Positions 14,512 to 21,913 of a stretch of 33,870 bases of DNA are shown piece after piece (position 1 is the stretch's first letter; the number at the start of each line of letters is the position of its first letter). The notes under the pieces were generated by a model. It was not told the DNA's origin, made no database searches, and was given only the letters and a program-made list of their open reading frames with translations. Source of the DNA: a bacterium (lineage in GTDB: Bacteria; Desulfobacterota; Binatia; HRBIN30; CADEER01); the NCBI GenBank assembly GCA_030430165.1, contig JAUIGL010000069.1, positions 1-33,870 on the forward strand. Reading direction: 5' to 3'. A program made the position numbers and the translations under genes.

Positions 14512-16986
14512 ATGAATCTAGATTCGATTGACCCACGCAATCTGGCGACCCGTTGGCCGCGAGCGACTGTGTTGCTCTTCGCACTGGTCACGCTGTTCAT
14601 GGCTTACGCCAACACGCAGGCCAAGAAGGGCGGGGTGCTCGACGACGCCATCCTCGACGATTCCGACCCGTTCCGCGTCAGCGACCAGTACGTCCGCGGC
14701 AAACGCGGCGAGGGCTTCCAAGGGCAGGAGTTCATCCCCTTCATCCTCAAGTTCGAAGACGGCATCCGAACCCCACAAGACCTGATCCGGATTCGCGACT
14801 TCACGAATCGCGCCATCGATTTCTTCGGTCCGGCAGTGCTCAGCTTGTCCGAGGTCCCCGACTACCGCGACACCGGCGAAGAGCTTCTCAACGAGCCGCA
14901 CATCCCCGAGCGGATCGGCGACGACTTTTCGATCGAAGACTGGAAGCGGCGCGTCGCCGGCGATCCGACGGTCTACGGCATCATGGTCGGACGAGATTTC
15001 GATTGGGCGGCGGTGGTCCGCTACCTGCCGCCCGACTACGACGAGATCGAGGAGTTTCGCGCCACCGTCGCTTTCGTCGAGCAGCGCGACATCCCGTTCT
15101 GGGAGTGGCTCTACAAGACCGACATCGACGCCCCGGAAGATCTCGGCGTCGGCAGCGGAGTGATGATCCGCGGACTGCTCGACCAGGGCCTGATCGTCGA
15201 CACCTTCAAGCTGGTGACCATCGGAATCTTGCTGGCGATGCCGCTCTTCGTGTGGTCGCTCGGCTCGCTGCGCGAAGCCCTGGTCGGTGTGGTCGGCGTC
15301 GTGTTGCTCGGCCTTCTCTGGACACGCGGCACGATCGGCCTGTTCGACATGCTCGGCTTCGCGATCCGCGAACGAGTCTACACCCTGGTGGCTTTCACCA
15401 ATTGTATCGTGCAGGGCGTTTCCTTCGTCCTGCACAAGTTCGAGTCCTTTCACGAGTCCTACCGCGGCGACGACCTGCGCTCGCACTGGTCGCGGTCGCG
15501 GGCCAACGACCACCTGATCGGCGCCACCGGGATCATCGCCATCCTCGGCTTCGCGACCCTCTATTCCTTCGAAGTGTTGTCGATCCGCGAGCTCGGGGTT
15601 CTCAGCGCCTGTGCGGTCGCGTATCAGCTGGTCCTGGTCCTGGTTCTGGTGCCGGCTCTGCACACGTGGGTTTCGCACGGCAAGCCCTACCGGGCGCCGC
15701 AGTCGGCCGGCCCGGCGGCGAAGCGGTTTGCCGCGCTCATCGACCGCACGGTCGAGGCGGCGTCGGCGCTGGTGACGCGCGGGGATGCCCGCAAGACCGC
15801 CTGGATGGCGGGCTTGCTGACGATCGGCGTGGTCGTAGTCGCCGGGCTTCTGATCTGGCCCGGCCGAGTGCTGCTGGTGCAGACCGAGCCGTTCAACTTC
15901 ATCCGCGGAACACTGGTCGAGCGCACCGGGCGCTTTCTCAACCAACCCGGCCGCTGCGGACGAGACCTCCTGCAGTTCTACGCGGAGCCTGCGCAGACGG
16001 TCGGGAGCGACATCTACGAGCCGGAGTTCCTCAACCAGCTGGCGGCGCTGCAGAGCGAGATCATCGAACGCACGGCGGTGCGCGAGATCGCCTCGGTGCT
16101 GAATCAGGTGCGCCGGGTGAGCGAGGAGTCGTTCGACCATCCGGTCCCGCAGACCCGCCAGGAGGCGCGCGCCGCGATCAGTATCGTCGAGGCCGACCTC
16201 GACACGGCGGTGGCCCGTCAGCTCTTCGGTCGAGGCGGGATTCGCCTGACTTCCTACGCCGAGTCGCCCTCTTCGCGCGCCGCGGCCAAGGTGCTGTCCG
16301 ACATCGCCGAGATCGCCGAGGGGTATCCCGCTGTCCGCTTGTCGTCGTTCGGCAAGTCGAGCATGTACCCGCAGCTCGACGTTTACGTCGGGATGGGTAA
16401 GCCGATCAACCTGCTGACATCGCAGTGGCTGGTCATCGTGTTCTGCTGGATCGGTGTCGCGATCAACAACCGGCGCCGGCCGCGCGATGCGGTTGCTCCC
16501 GAGTTGCGCTCCTTCTGGGGCGGGGTGGTGATCTCGGTGCCGTTTTTCTTCGCCTCGGGCCTGACCGCTCTGCTGATGATGGCGCTGCGGATTCCGCTCG
16601 ATGCGGCGACGGCGGCGATTACATCGCTCGCCATCAACGCCTCGATCGATTTCGCGATCTACTTCGCCGATTCCTATCAGAAGGGACTGGTGGAAGCCGG
16701 CGAGCACCGGGGCGCGGTTCGCTACGCGATGCGGCACAAGGGGCGGATCGTTCTCGAAGACATGCTGCTCAACACCGTATGTTTCTTCCCCCTGATCATT
16801 TCTCGATTCGATCCGCTCAATCACACGGGTTGGATGATGGCGGTGATGTTGCTGGCATGCGCCTTCGGCACCCTGGTGTTGATGCCGGCGTTGTTCTACC
16901 CCGTGCTGCGGCTGCAGGGGGCGACGCAAGCAAGCGTCCGGCAGGCGGCCGGGGTTGCCCGGGAAGACCAGCCCGTCAATGCCTGA
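14512..16986 (+). CDS. RND superfamily (HAE3/MMPL-type) permease
   Basis: 824 residues. The start at ATG 14512 sits 10 nt after the barrel gene; an earlier in-frame ATG (14470) lies inside that gene. The classic duplicated RND plan is seen: TM1 (18-32), a large periplasmic domain (35-220), a block of membrane helices (about 225-400), TM7 (about 437-460), a second periplasmic domain to about 630, and a final helix block. The TM10-type helix carries Asp in NASIDFAIYFADSYQKG, the usual proton-relay position. HAE3 members such as HpnN move hopanoids and other lipids and need no MexA-type adaptor; none is encoded here. The LolA-like gene downstream probably supplies the periplasmic carrier. The substrate is unknown. 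Confidence 0.9.
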   Translation: MNLDSIDPRNLATRWPRATVLLFALVTLFMAYANTQAKKGGVLDDAILDDSDPFRVSDQYVRGKRGEGFQGQEFIPFILKFEDGIRTPQDLIRIRDFTNRAIDFFGPAVLSLSEVPDYRDTGEELLNEPHIPERIGDDFSIEDWKRRVAGDPTVYGIMVGRDFDWAAVVRYLPPDYDEIEEFRATVAFVEQRDIPFWEWLYKTDIDAPEDLGVGSGVMIRGLLDQGLIVDTFKLVTIGILLAMPLFVWSLGSLREALVGVVGVVLLGLLWTRGTIGLFDMLGFAIRERVYTLVAFTNCIVQGVSFVLHKFESFHESYRGDDLRSHWSRSRANDHLIGATGIIAILGFATLYSFEVLSIRELGVLSACAVAYQLVLVLVLVPALHTWVSHGKPYRAPQSAGPAAKRFAALIDRTVEAASALVTRGDARKTAWMAGLLTIGVVVVAGLLIWPGRVLLVQTEPFNFIRGTLVERTGRFLNQPGRCGRDLLQFYAEPAQTVGSDIYEPEFLNQLAALQSEIIERTAVREIASVLNQVRRVSEESFDHPVPQTRQEARAAISIVEADLDTAVARQLFGRGGIRLTSYAESPSSRAAAKVLSDIAEIAEGYPAVRLSSFGKSSMYPQLDVYVGMGKPINLLTSQWLVIVFCWIGVAINNRRRPRDAVAPELRSFWGGVVISVPFFFASGLTALLMMALRIPLDAATAAITSLAINASIDFAIYFADSYQKGLVEAGEHRGAVRYAMRHKGRIVLEDMLLNTVCFFPLIISRFDPLNHTGWMMAVMLLACAFGTLVLMPALFYPVLRLQGATQASVRQAAGVAREDQPVNA

Positions 16987-17022
16987 GCCCGCTGGGACGA
17001 TGCGAGTAGAGGAAGGTGAGTG

Positions 17023-17874
17023 ATGAGGTCGAATTGGAAGGTGAGCGCGGCGCTCTTGGTCTGGTTGGCGGCGGCAGCAGCCGGCGCCGAGGATCCCGTG
17101 GCGCGGGAGCTCATGGAGAAGGTGGTCGGCAACTACCGGTCGGTGCAGCACGAGCGCGAACGGCTCAGTCTGGTGGTCTTGCCGAACCCCGACGAGGCCG
17201 CATACGAGCTGGCCAACGCCAAGCAGATCGCCTCCTCGCCGCCACGCGGTGCGGTGGTGAAGCGCGGCTTGCGCTACTTGCTCTACGCCGACGATCAGAA
17301 GGACAAGATTCAGATTCGCTTCTCCGCGCCGCCCGAAGACGCGGGAACCGGGTTCCTGGTGTGGCGCGAGCCCGGCAAGGGGCAGGACAAGCAGTGGATC
17401 TATCTACCCGCGATGAAGCGGGTACGGCGGGTGCCGGTGAGCAGCACCCAGACTTTCGTCGGTACCAACCTGATCTATGAGGACGTGCGCGAGCTCGCCG
17501 GCGAGCGAACCGAACGATATGTCTACCAGTCGGCTGGCGACGAGGAGGTCGACGGTCGACCCTGCGCGGTGGTCGTCGCCACGCCGGCGGAAGGGGCCGA
17601 CAGCGCCTACTCGAGTCGCAAGCAGTGGGTGGATCGCGAGCGCCTTCTGCCGGTCCGCATCGAGTACTACGACAAGCGCGGCAAGTTGTGGAAGGTGCTG
17701 AGGAATTCGTCTCTGGAGCTGGTGCTGGACGGGGTCTATCGGCCGGGTCTGATGGTCATGCGCGATCTCCAGGTCGACGAGGCGACCCTGCTCTGGTTCG
17801 ACCAGCGTGAGGTCGGGAAAGCCGCGCCGCGCGAGGTCTTCTCGAAGGACTATCTGGAGAGCGCCGTCGAATAG
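17023..17874 (+). CDS. LolA-like outer-membrane lipoprotein-sorting family protein
   Basis: 283 residues with a Sec signal (1-22, cleavage near AAAGA). ATG 17023 follows a GGAAGGTGAG site; the GTG one codon earlier is less likely. The body is the unclosed-barrel LolA/LolB-type fold as it occurs beside RND permeases. The family signature SSTQTFVGTNLIYEDVREL (147-165) is present, as is a late YYDKRGKLWKVL strand. Such proteins bind acyl or sterol-like ligands in a hydrophobic cavity and ferry them across the periplasm. It starts 36 nt after the permease stop and closes the operon. Together with the barrel and permease it forms a plausible lipid route; the direction of transport is not shown. 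Confidence 0.85.
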   Translation: MRSNWKVSAALLVWLAAAAAGAEDPVARELMEKVVGNYRSVQHERERLSLVVLPNPDEAAYELANAKQIASSPPRGAVVKRGLRYLLYADDQKDKIQIRFSAPPEDAGTGFLVWREPGKGQDKQWIYLPAMKRVRRVPVSSTQTFVGTNLIYEDVRELAGERTERYVYQSAGDEEVDGRPCAVVVATPAEGADSAYSSRKQWVDRERLLPVRIEYYDKRGKLWKVLRNSSLELVLDGVYRPGLMVMRDLQVDEATLLWFDQREVGKAAPREVFSKDYLESAVE

Positions 17875-17933
17875 CCTGCCCGTCGGGCTGGCGCAGGAGC
17901 GGCGACTAGCGTAGAAAAGGCGATTGGACCGGT

Positions 17934-17959
17934 CGTCCGCCACGGGGCTCCGTCGGACG
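17934..17959. terminator. Hairpin between the RND operon and the DsbA-like gene
   Basis: CGTCC and ACGG pair with CCGT and GGACG around a GGCT loop, 60 nt after the LolA-like gene. No T-run follows, so a terminator role is a weak inference from position. Confidence 0.3.
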
Positions 17960-18026
17960 GCCATGCAGATGTGAACCCTGGTCGGGCCCAGTGCGCGCCG
18001 GCTGGAAACGAGAGGAAGGAAGACTC

Positions 18027-18986
18027 GTGATCAAATTCAGAATGCACAGGATTGCCCTGGCCGCGATGCTGCTCGCCGGCTCGTACGGGGTGCCGACGAC
18101 GGCTTTGGCGCAGGATGCGTGCTCCGACTATGCCGACAAGCTCTGCGAGAAGGCGGGCGAGGGCAGCGCTACCTGCGCCTCGATCCGAATGGCCACCGGG
18201 GTGATGCCGGCCGGTGCCTGCGAAGCGGGCATGAAGGACCTCGAATTCTCCTTCGAGAAGCTCGCCGAGATGGGCAAGAAGTGCAAAGAGCTCGAAGATC
18301 AGCTGTGCAAGGATCTCGGCGAAGACACCAAGACCTGCGAGCTGGTGCGCAGCAAGGTGCCGAGCATGCCTCCCGAGCAGTGCATCTCGATGCTCACCCA
18401 GTACCCGAAGATTCTCGCCGATCTGAAGAAGCAGGAAGAGGCCAACAAGCCGCTCAGCGCCGAGAAGCAGAAGATGGTCGCGGAAGGCTCGGATGGAACC
18501 TCGTTCGGCCCGGCTGACGCCAAGGTGACGATCGTCGAGTTCTCCGACTTCGAGTGCCCGTACTGCTCGCGCGCCGCTGCTGTCGCCAACCAGATCAAGA
18601 AAGAGTACCCGGGCAAGGTTCGCTTCGTGTTCCGCCAATTCCCGCTGTCGTTCCACAAGAATGCGCACCTCGCCCACCAGGCCGCGCTCGCCGCTGCTGC
18701 GCAGGGCAAGTTCTGGGAGTACCACGACATCCTCTTCGCCAATCAGAAGGCGCTGGGTCGCGATCAGCTCGACAAGTACGCCAAGGATCTGGGCCTCGAC
18801 ATGACCGCGTTCAACAAGGCGCTCGACGACGGCACCTACAAGGCGGCGGTCGACGCGGACATCGAGCTCGGCAACGAGGTCGCCGTGCGCGGAACGCCGA
18901 CGATGTTCCTCAACGGTCAGCGAGTCGCCAACGCGACCAGCTTCGATGCGATCAAGGCCGACATCGACAAGGCTCTCGCCAACTAG
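18027..18986 (+). CDS. Exported DsbA-family thiol oxidoreductase with duplicated four-Cys module
   Basis: 319 residues from GTG 18027, chosen for the GAGGAAGGA site six bases upstream; ATG 18042 is the alternative. The signal peptide ends TALA at 28. Residues 32-119 are two copies of a 54-residue module with cysteines at 32, 40, 50, 65 and 86, 94, 104, 119, so the spacing (8, 10, 15) is identical in both. A charged linker leads to a thioredoxin-like domain with CPYC (177-180) and the cis-Pro loop RGTPTMF, typical of DsbA/DsbG-type proteins of the Thioredoxin_4 group. It probably forms or shuffles disulfides in the periplasm. The Cys module may be its own substrate-like regulator, an electron relay, or a docking site. 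The enzyme class is firm. Confidence 0.9.
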   Translation: MIKFRMHRIALAAMLLAGSYGVPTTALAQDACSDYADKLCEKAGEGSATCASIRMATGVMPAGACEAGMKDLEFSFEKLAEMGKKCKELEDQLCKDLGEDTKTCELVRSKVPSMPPEQCISMLTQYPKILADLKKQEEANKPLSAEKQKMVAEGSDGTSFGPADAKVTIVEFSDFECPYCSRAAAVANQIKKEYPGKVRFVFRQFPLSFHKNAHLAHQAALAAAAQGKFWEYHDILFANQKALGRDQLDKYAKDLGLDMTAFNKALDDGTYKAAVDADIELGNEVAVRGTPTMFLNGQRVANATSFDAIKADIDKALAN

Positions 18987-19042
18987 CGGACTCCCGCTCT
19001 ACGCCGGCGCGTAGGGACGATCTCCGCAGACGATGGTGCGAC

Positions 19043-19076
19043 GAGGGGCGAGCGCTCGAACGAGCGGTCGCCCCTC
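19043..19076. terminator. Long bipartite hairpin after the DsbA-like gene
   Basis: GAGGGGCGA pairs perfectly with TCGCCCCTC. After one G/G mismatch, CGCTC pairs with GAGCG around a GAAC loop. It lies 56 nt after the stop codon and has no T-run. It is the strongest fold I found in the window and may terminate or protect the 3' end of the transcript. Confidence 0.55.
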
Positions 19077-19214
19077 CCGTATCGTGGCCATTGGCTTCCA
19101 TCGCCGCCCTCAGCGGCGGTAGGGGGGCGCCAACGCGCGGTTGAGTCCCGCGGTTGGCCGTTCAGCCGGCCGTCAGTGGAGTTGCCCGACGCCGGCCGCT
19201 AGGCTCGCCGACCC

Positions 19215-20990
19215 ATGGCGGCAACCGGTCTCGATTCCTCTACGGCGTCCGACGCGCCTTCGATCTCCCTCGCGGTCAAGCTCGCCTTCGGCGCGCCCGG
19301 GTTCGGCGGTGCGGCGATGGCGATCCCGATCGCGGTCCTGATGCCGCAGTTCTACAGCGACGTCGTCCTGGCGCCGCTCGGCATGATCGCGCTGGCGACG
19401 GCGGTGGCGCGGGCCTTCGACGCGCTCACCGATCCGGTGGTCGGGTGGCTGAGCGACCGAACCCGCACCCGTTGGGGGCGGCGCAAGCCGTGGATCGCGG
19501 TCGGCACGCCGATCGCCGCGGTCTTCTTCTGGCTGCTCTTCTCACCGCCGGCACACCTCGAGCCCGGAGCGGCGGTCCTGTGGTTCGGCTCGATGTTTCT
19601 CCTGTTCTTCCTGTTCCAGACCATCGAGGGGGTGCCGATCGCGGCCCTCGGCGCCGAGCTGTCGAGCGACTACAACGAACGTTCCAGCCTGTTCGGAATC
19701 CGCACGATCTTCATCGCCTTCGGCACCATGGTCGCGGCGATCCTGCCGGTAGTCCTGGTCGGCGCCTTCGGTCCCGGACGCGAGCGCGAAATCTACTCGG
19801 GGATGGCGGCCGCCTTCGCCGCGGTCTGGTTTCTCAGCATGCTGTTGATGCTGTGGGTGGTTCCCGAGCACCGCGAGTACGCCGAGCGACCGTCCAACCC
19901 CCTGGTTCCCGGGGTGCGGCGCGCGCTGCGCAACCGGCCGTTCTCGATCCTCCTGGCGTCGTCGCTGATCGGCGCGGTGCCGGCGGCAGTGCCGGCGATC
20001 CTGATGCCGTATTTCGTCACCTACGTTCTTCAGCCGGACGAGCCCCTGGCCTGGGTGGGACGCTATCTATTCCTCTACCTCGCCACCGGGTTGCTGTTCG
20101 TTCCGCTCTGGCTGTGGGCGGCGCGCCGCTTCGGCAAGTTGCGCGCGTTCATTTCGGCGGCGATGGTCGGCGTCAGCTCGAGCCTGCTCTACTTCTTTGC
20201 CGGGGAGGGCGACCTGCGCTTCGCCGGCATCGTCTACTTCGTCAGCGGGACCCAGTCGATGGCCGGCAACTTCTTGCTGCCGGCGATGGCGGCGGACGTC
20301 ATCGACTACGACGAGCTGCGTACCGGCCTGCGCCGCGAGGCACAGTTCACCGCGTTCTGGGCGATCATCCCCAAGCTGGTCTCGATCCCGGGTTCGTCGG
20401 TGCCGCTGGCGATCCTGGCGGCGGTTGGCTACGTGCCCAACGTGGTCCAGTCGGCCGAGGTGCAGCTGACGATTCGCTTCCTCTACTCACTCTTCCCGGC
20501 GGCTTTCTTCTGTACCGCGTTGTTCGTCATCTCGCGCTATCCCATCTCGGAAGCGGTGCACGAACGCATTCGCGAGGGCATTGCCGCGCACCGGCGCGGC
20601 GAGGCGTCGGTCGATCCGCTGACCGGCGAGGCCCTGCCGGCGCACGCGCTGCGCGCCGAGGCGGCGGAGACGTCCTGGTTCCTCGATCACTTCTCGCCGA
20701 GCGAGCTGCGCGCGGTGATCGAGGAAGGGCCGGGAGCGCTCGCCGGACGGGTCATCCGCTCGGCTGGCGCGTGCCTGCTGTTGGGCGTGGTCGCGGCAGC
20801 CATGGCCGCGGCCGGCGTCGAGTCGCTGTCGAGCGAGCCCAACCCGTTCGCGGTCCTCGGGGTGGTGGTGGCCGGCCTCGCGCTCACCGCATTCGCGTTT
20901 CACGCGTTGCGCATCGCCGCGGCACGACAGCTGGCGGCCGCTCCGCCGTCTCCCGAGTCGATCCGCGACCACCTCGCCCAGCCGCACTAG
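19215..20990 (+). CDS. GPH-type MFS symporter (sugar/glycoside:cation)
   Basis: 591 residues with about twelve membrane helices. The loop between TM2 and TM3 has DALTDPVVGWLSDRTRTRWGRRKPW (about 69-93), the signature of the glycoside-pentoside-hexuronide symporters (MelB relatives), including the Asp residues used for cation and sugar coupling. A second characteristic stretch, AADVIDYDELRTGLRREAQFTAFW, lies about 360-383. Compared with MelB (about 470) it is longer: residues 455-515 form an extra hydrophilic segment, followed by two additional helices near the C-terminus. No sugar-catabolic gene adjoins it, so the substrate is open; distant members also take up other small organic molecules. 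ATG 19215 has only a weak ribosome-binding site. Confidence 0.87.
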   Translation: MAATGLDSSTASDAPSISLAVKLAFGAPGFGGAAMAIPIAVLMPQFYSDVVLAPLGMIALATAVARAFDALTDPVVGWLSDRTRTRWGRRKPWIAVGTPIAAVFFWLLFSPPAHLEPGAAVLWFGSMFLLFFLFQTIEGVPIAALGAELSSDYNERSSLFGIRTIFIAFGTMVAAILPVVLVGAFGPGREREIYSGMAAAFAAVWFLSMLLMLWVVPEHREYAERPSNPLVPGVRRALRNRPFSILLASSLIGAVPAAVPAILMPYFVTYVLQPDEPLAWVGRYLFLYLATGLLFVPLWLWAARRFGKLRAFISAAMVGVSSSLLYFFAGEGDLRFAGIVYFVSGTQSMAGNFLLPAMAADVIDYDELRTGLRREAQFTAFWAIIPKLVSIPGSSVPLAILAAVGYVPNVVQSAEVQLTIRFLYSLFPAAFFCTALFVISRYPISEAVHERIREGIAAHRRGEASVDPLTGEALPAHALRAEAAETSWFLDHFSPSELRAVIEEGPGALAGRVIRSAGACLLLGVVAAAMAAAGVESLSSEPNPFAVLGVVVAGLALTAFAFHALRIAAARQLAAAPPSPESIRDHLAQPH

Positions 20991-21004
20991 CGGTAGCGCG
21001 GCGG

Positions 21005-21400
21005 TTACTCGTCGGCGTCCTGGCCGAACGACAGCACGTGTCCGTCGGGGTCCTGCATGCTGAACTCGCGCATGCCGTAGAAGGTGACCTCGAGGGGCGT
21101 GCAGTCGTAGCCTTTCTGGCGGACCGACGAATGGAGGGCGACGACGTCGTCGGGGTAGAAGTAGAAGATGGTCGGCCACGATGCGTCGTGCTTCAGGTCG
21201 ATTGGCCTGACCAATCCGAGGTCGGCTTCGCTCTGCGACAGCATGAGCTCGGTGTCGCCGGAGCGGATGGTCGCCCATTGCCACTCATCGACCTTGTCTT
21301 CGAGGCTGACCACCTCGAAGCCGAGGGCTCGGCGATAGAAGTCGAGGCTGCGCCGGATGTCGGAGACGTTGAGCATCGGAATCAGATTGTTCAATTTCAT
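21005..21400 (-). CDS. VOC superfamily (glyoxalase/bleomycin-resistance-like) protein
   Basis: 131 residues, the usual single-chain VOC size. Two beta-alpha-beta-beta-beta units are seen: MLNVSDIRRSLDFYRRALGFEV near the start and, in the second half, EFSMQDPDGHVLSFGQ, the common C-terminal signature. Candidate metal ligands are few (Glu in the first half, His after PDG), so it may be a binding protein and not an enzyme. It converges on the MFS gene with a 14-nt gap. Upstream of its start lies the MITE-like element at 21453-21778. Function unknown beyond the fold. Confidence 0.85.
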   Translation of the reverse strand: MKLNNLIPMLNVSDIRRSLDFYRRALGFEVVSLEDKVDEWQWATIRSGDTELMLSQSEADLGLVRPIDLKHDASWPTIFYFYPDDVVALHSSVRQKGYDCTPLEVTFYGMREFSMQDPDGHVLSFGQDADE

Positions 21401-21631
21401 GCCGCGACTGTAGCGCGGTTGGGGCGGCGACGGGAAGCCTGTTCGTTCGCTAGGTAGTGGGTCAGTTTGAACCTCGGGGAGCGATCGAGTTGCCTCGACG
21501 AGGATCGAGCGAATCGAACATTCTGCAGATACATCGGTGGGGCGTCGCCCCTATCTGAGGGACCCTCATCCTGACCTTCTCCCACAGGGAGAAGGGAATT
21601 CAGATGCCTCTCCCTGCGGGAGAGGTCGGCC

Positions 21632-21667
21632 GACTCGTCCACCGAAGCTCGAAGAGCGTGGGTGGAA
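21632..21667. repeat. Palindromic insertion 1 nested in MITE copy 1
   Basis: About 35 bp absent from copy 2, with TCCACC and GTGGGTGGA arms around a GAAGCTCGAAGAGC centre. It resembles the second insertion at 21699-21735, so a small palindromic unit seems to have entered the element twice. Confidence 0.6.
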
Positions 21668-21698
21668 GGCCGGGTGAGGGTCCCTCGGATGACCGAGC

Positions 21699-21735
21699 GG
21701 CTTGTCCTCCGAAGCTCACGGAGCGTAGGCGGAAG
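21699..21735. repeat. Palindromic insertion 2 nested in MITE copy 1
   Basis: About 36 bp absent from copy 2, containing TCCTCCGAAGCTC and GAGCGTAGGCGGA arms. It has the same plan as insertion 1 (CCGAAGCTC in both). Confidence 0.6.
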
Positions 21736-21913
21736 CGAGGCTCGGTTTATTTGCGGAAGGCCAAACTGACCCACTACCGTTCGCTGTTCGGGGTCGAGAT
21801 CGGCGCCGTCTTCGCTACCGACGCCGGGCCCAGGTCGGCGGTGTCGGCCCAGAGGTTGCGTTGGCGGTGCTGCGTCGGCCACAAGGTGGGCTGCAGAAAG
21901 GTGAGGAGGAAGC

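Larger units (their letters stand above)
21445..21785. mobile_element. MITE-like element, copy 1, with flanking 7-bp duplication
   Basis: The element proper is 21453-21778 (326 bp). Its ends are 16-bp perfect inverted repeats, GGTAGTGGGTCAGTTT at 21453-21468 and the complement at 21763-21778. GTTCGCT occurs immediately outside both ends (21445-21451 and 21779-21785, with one extra A on the left), as expected of a target-site duplication. Inside are hairpins CCTTCTCCC/GGGAGAAGG (21575-21595) and CCTCTCCC/GGGAGAGG (21607-21625), with TGAGGGACCCTCA-type palindromes on either side (21556-21568 and 21675-21687). It has no coding capacity. It aligns over its length with the reverse complement of 30814-31072. 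Nothing gene-like was seen in the rest of the 21401-21913 gap. Confidence 0.8.

Noticed and set aside
14518..17151. Minus-strand open frame of 877 codons opposite the RND permease
   Set aside because: Its residues are Arg/Asp/Gly/His-rich without any motif or hydrophobic pattern, while the plus strand encodes a complete RND permease. Long antisense frames are expected at this GC content.
21401..21913. Short open frames inside the MITE-like element as genes
   Set aside because: They follow the repeats, have no ribosome-binding site or motif, and are not preserved between the two copies.
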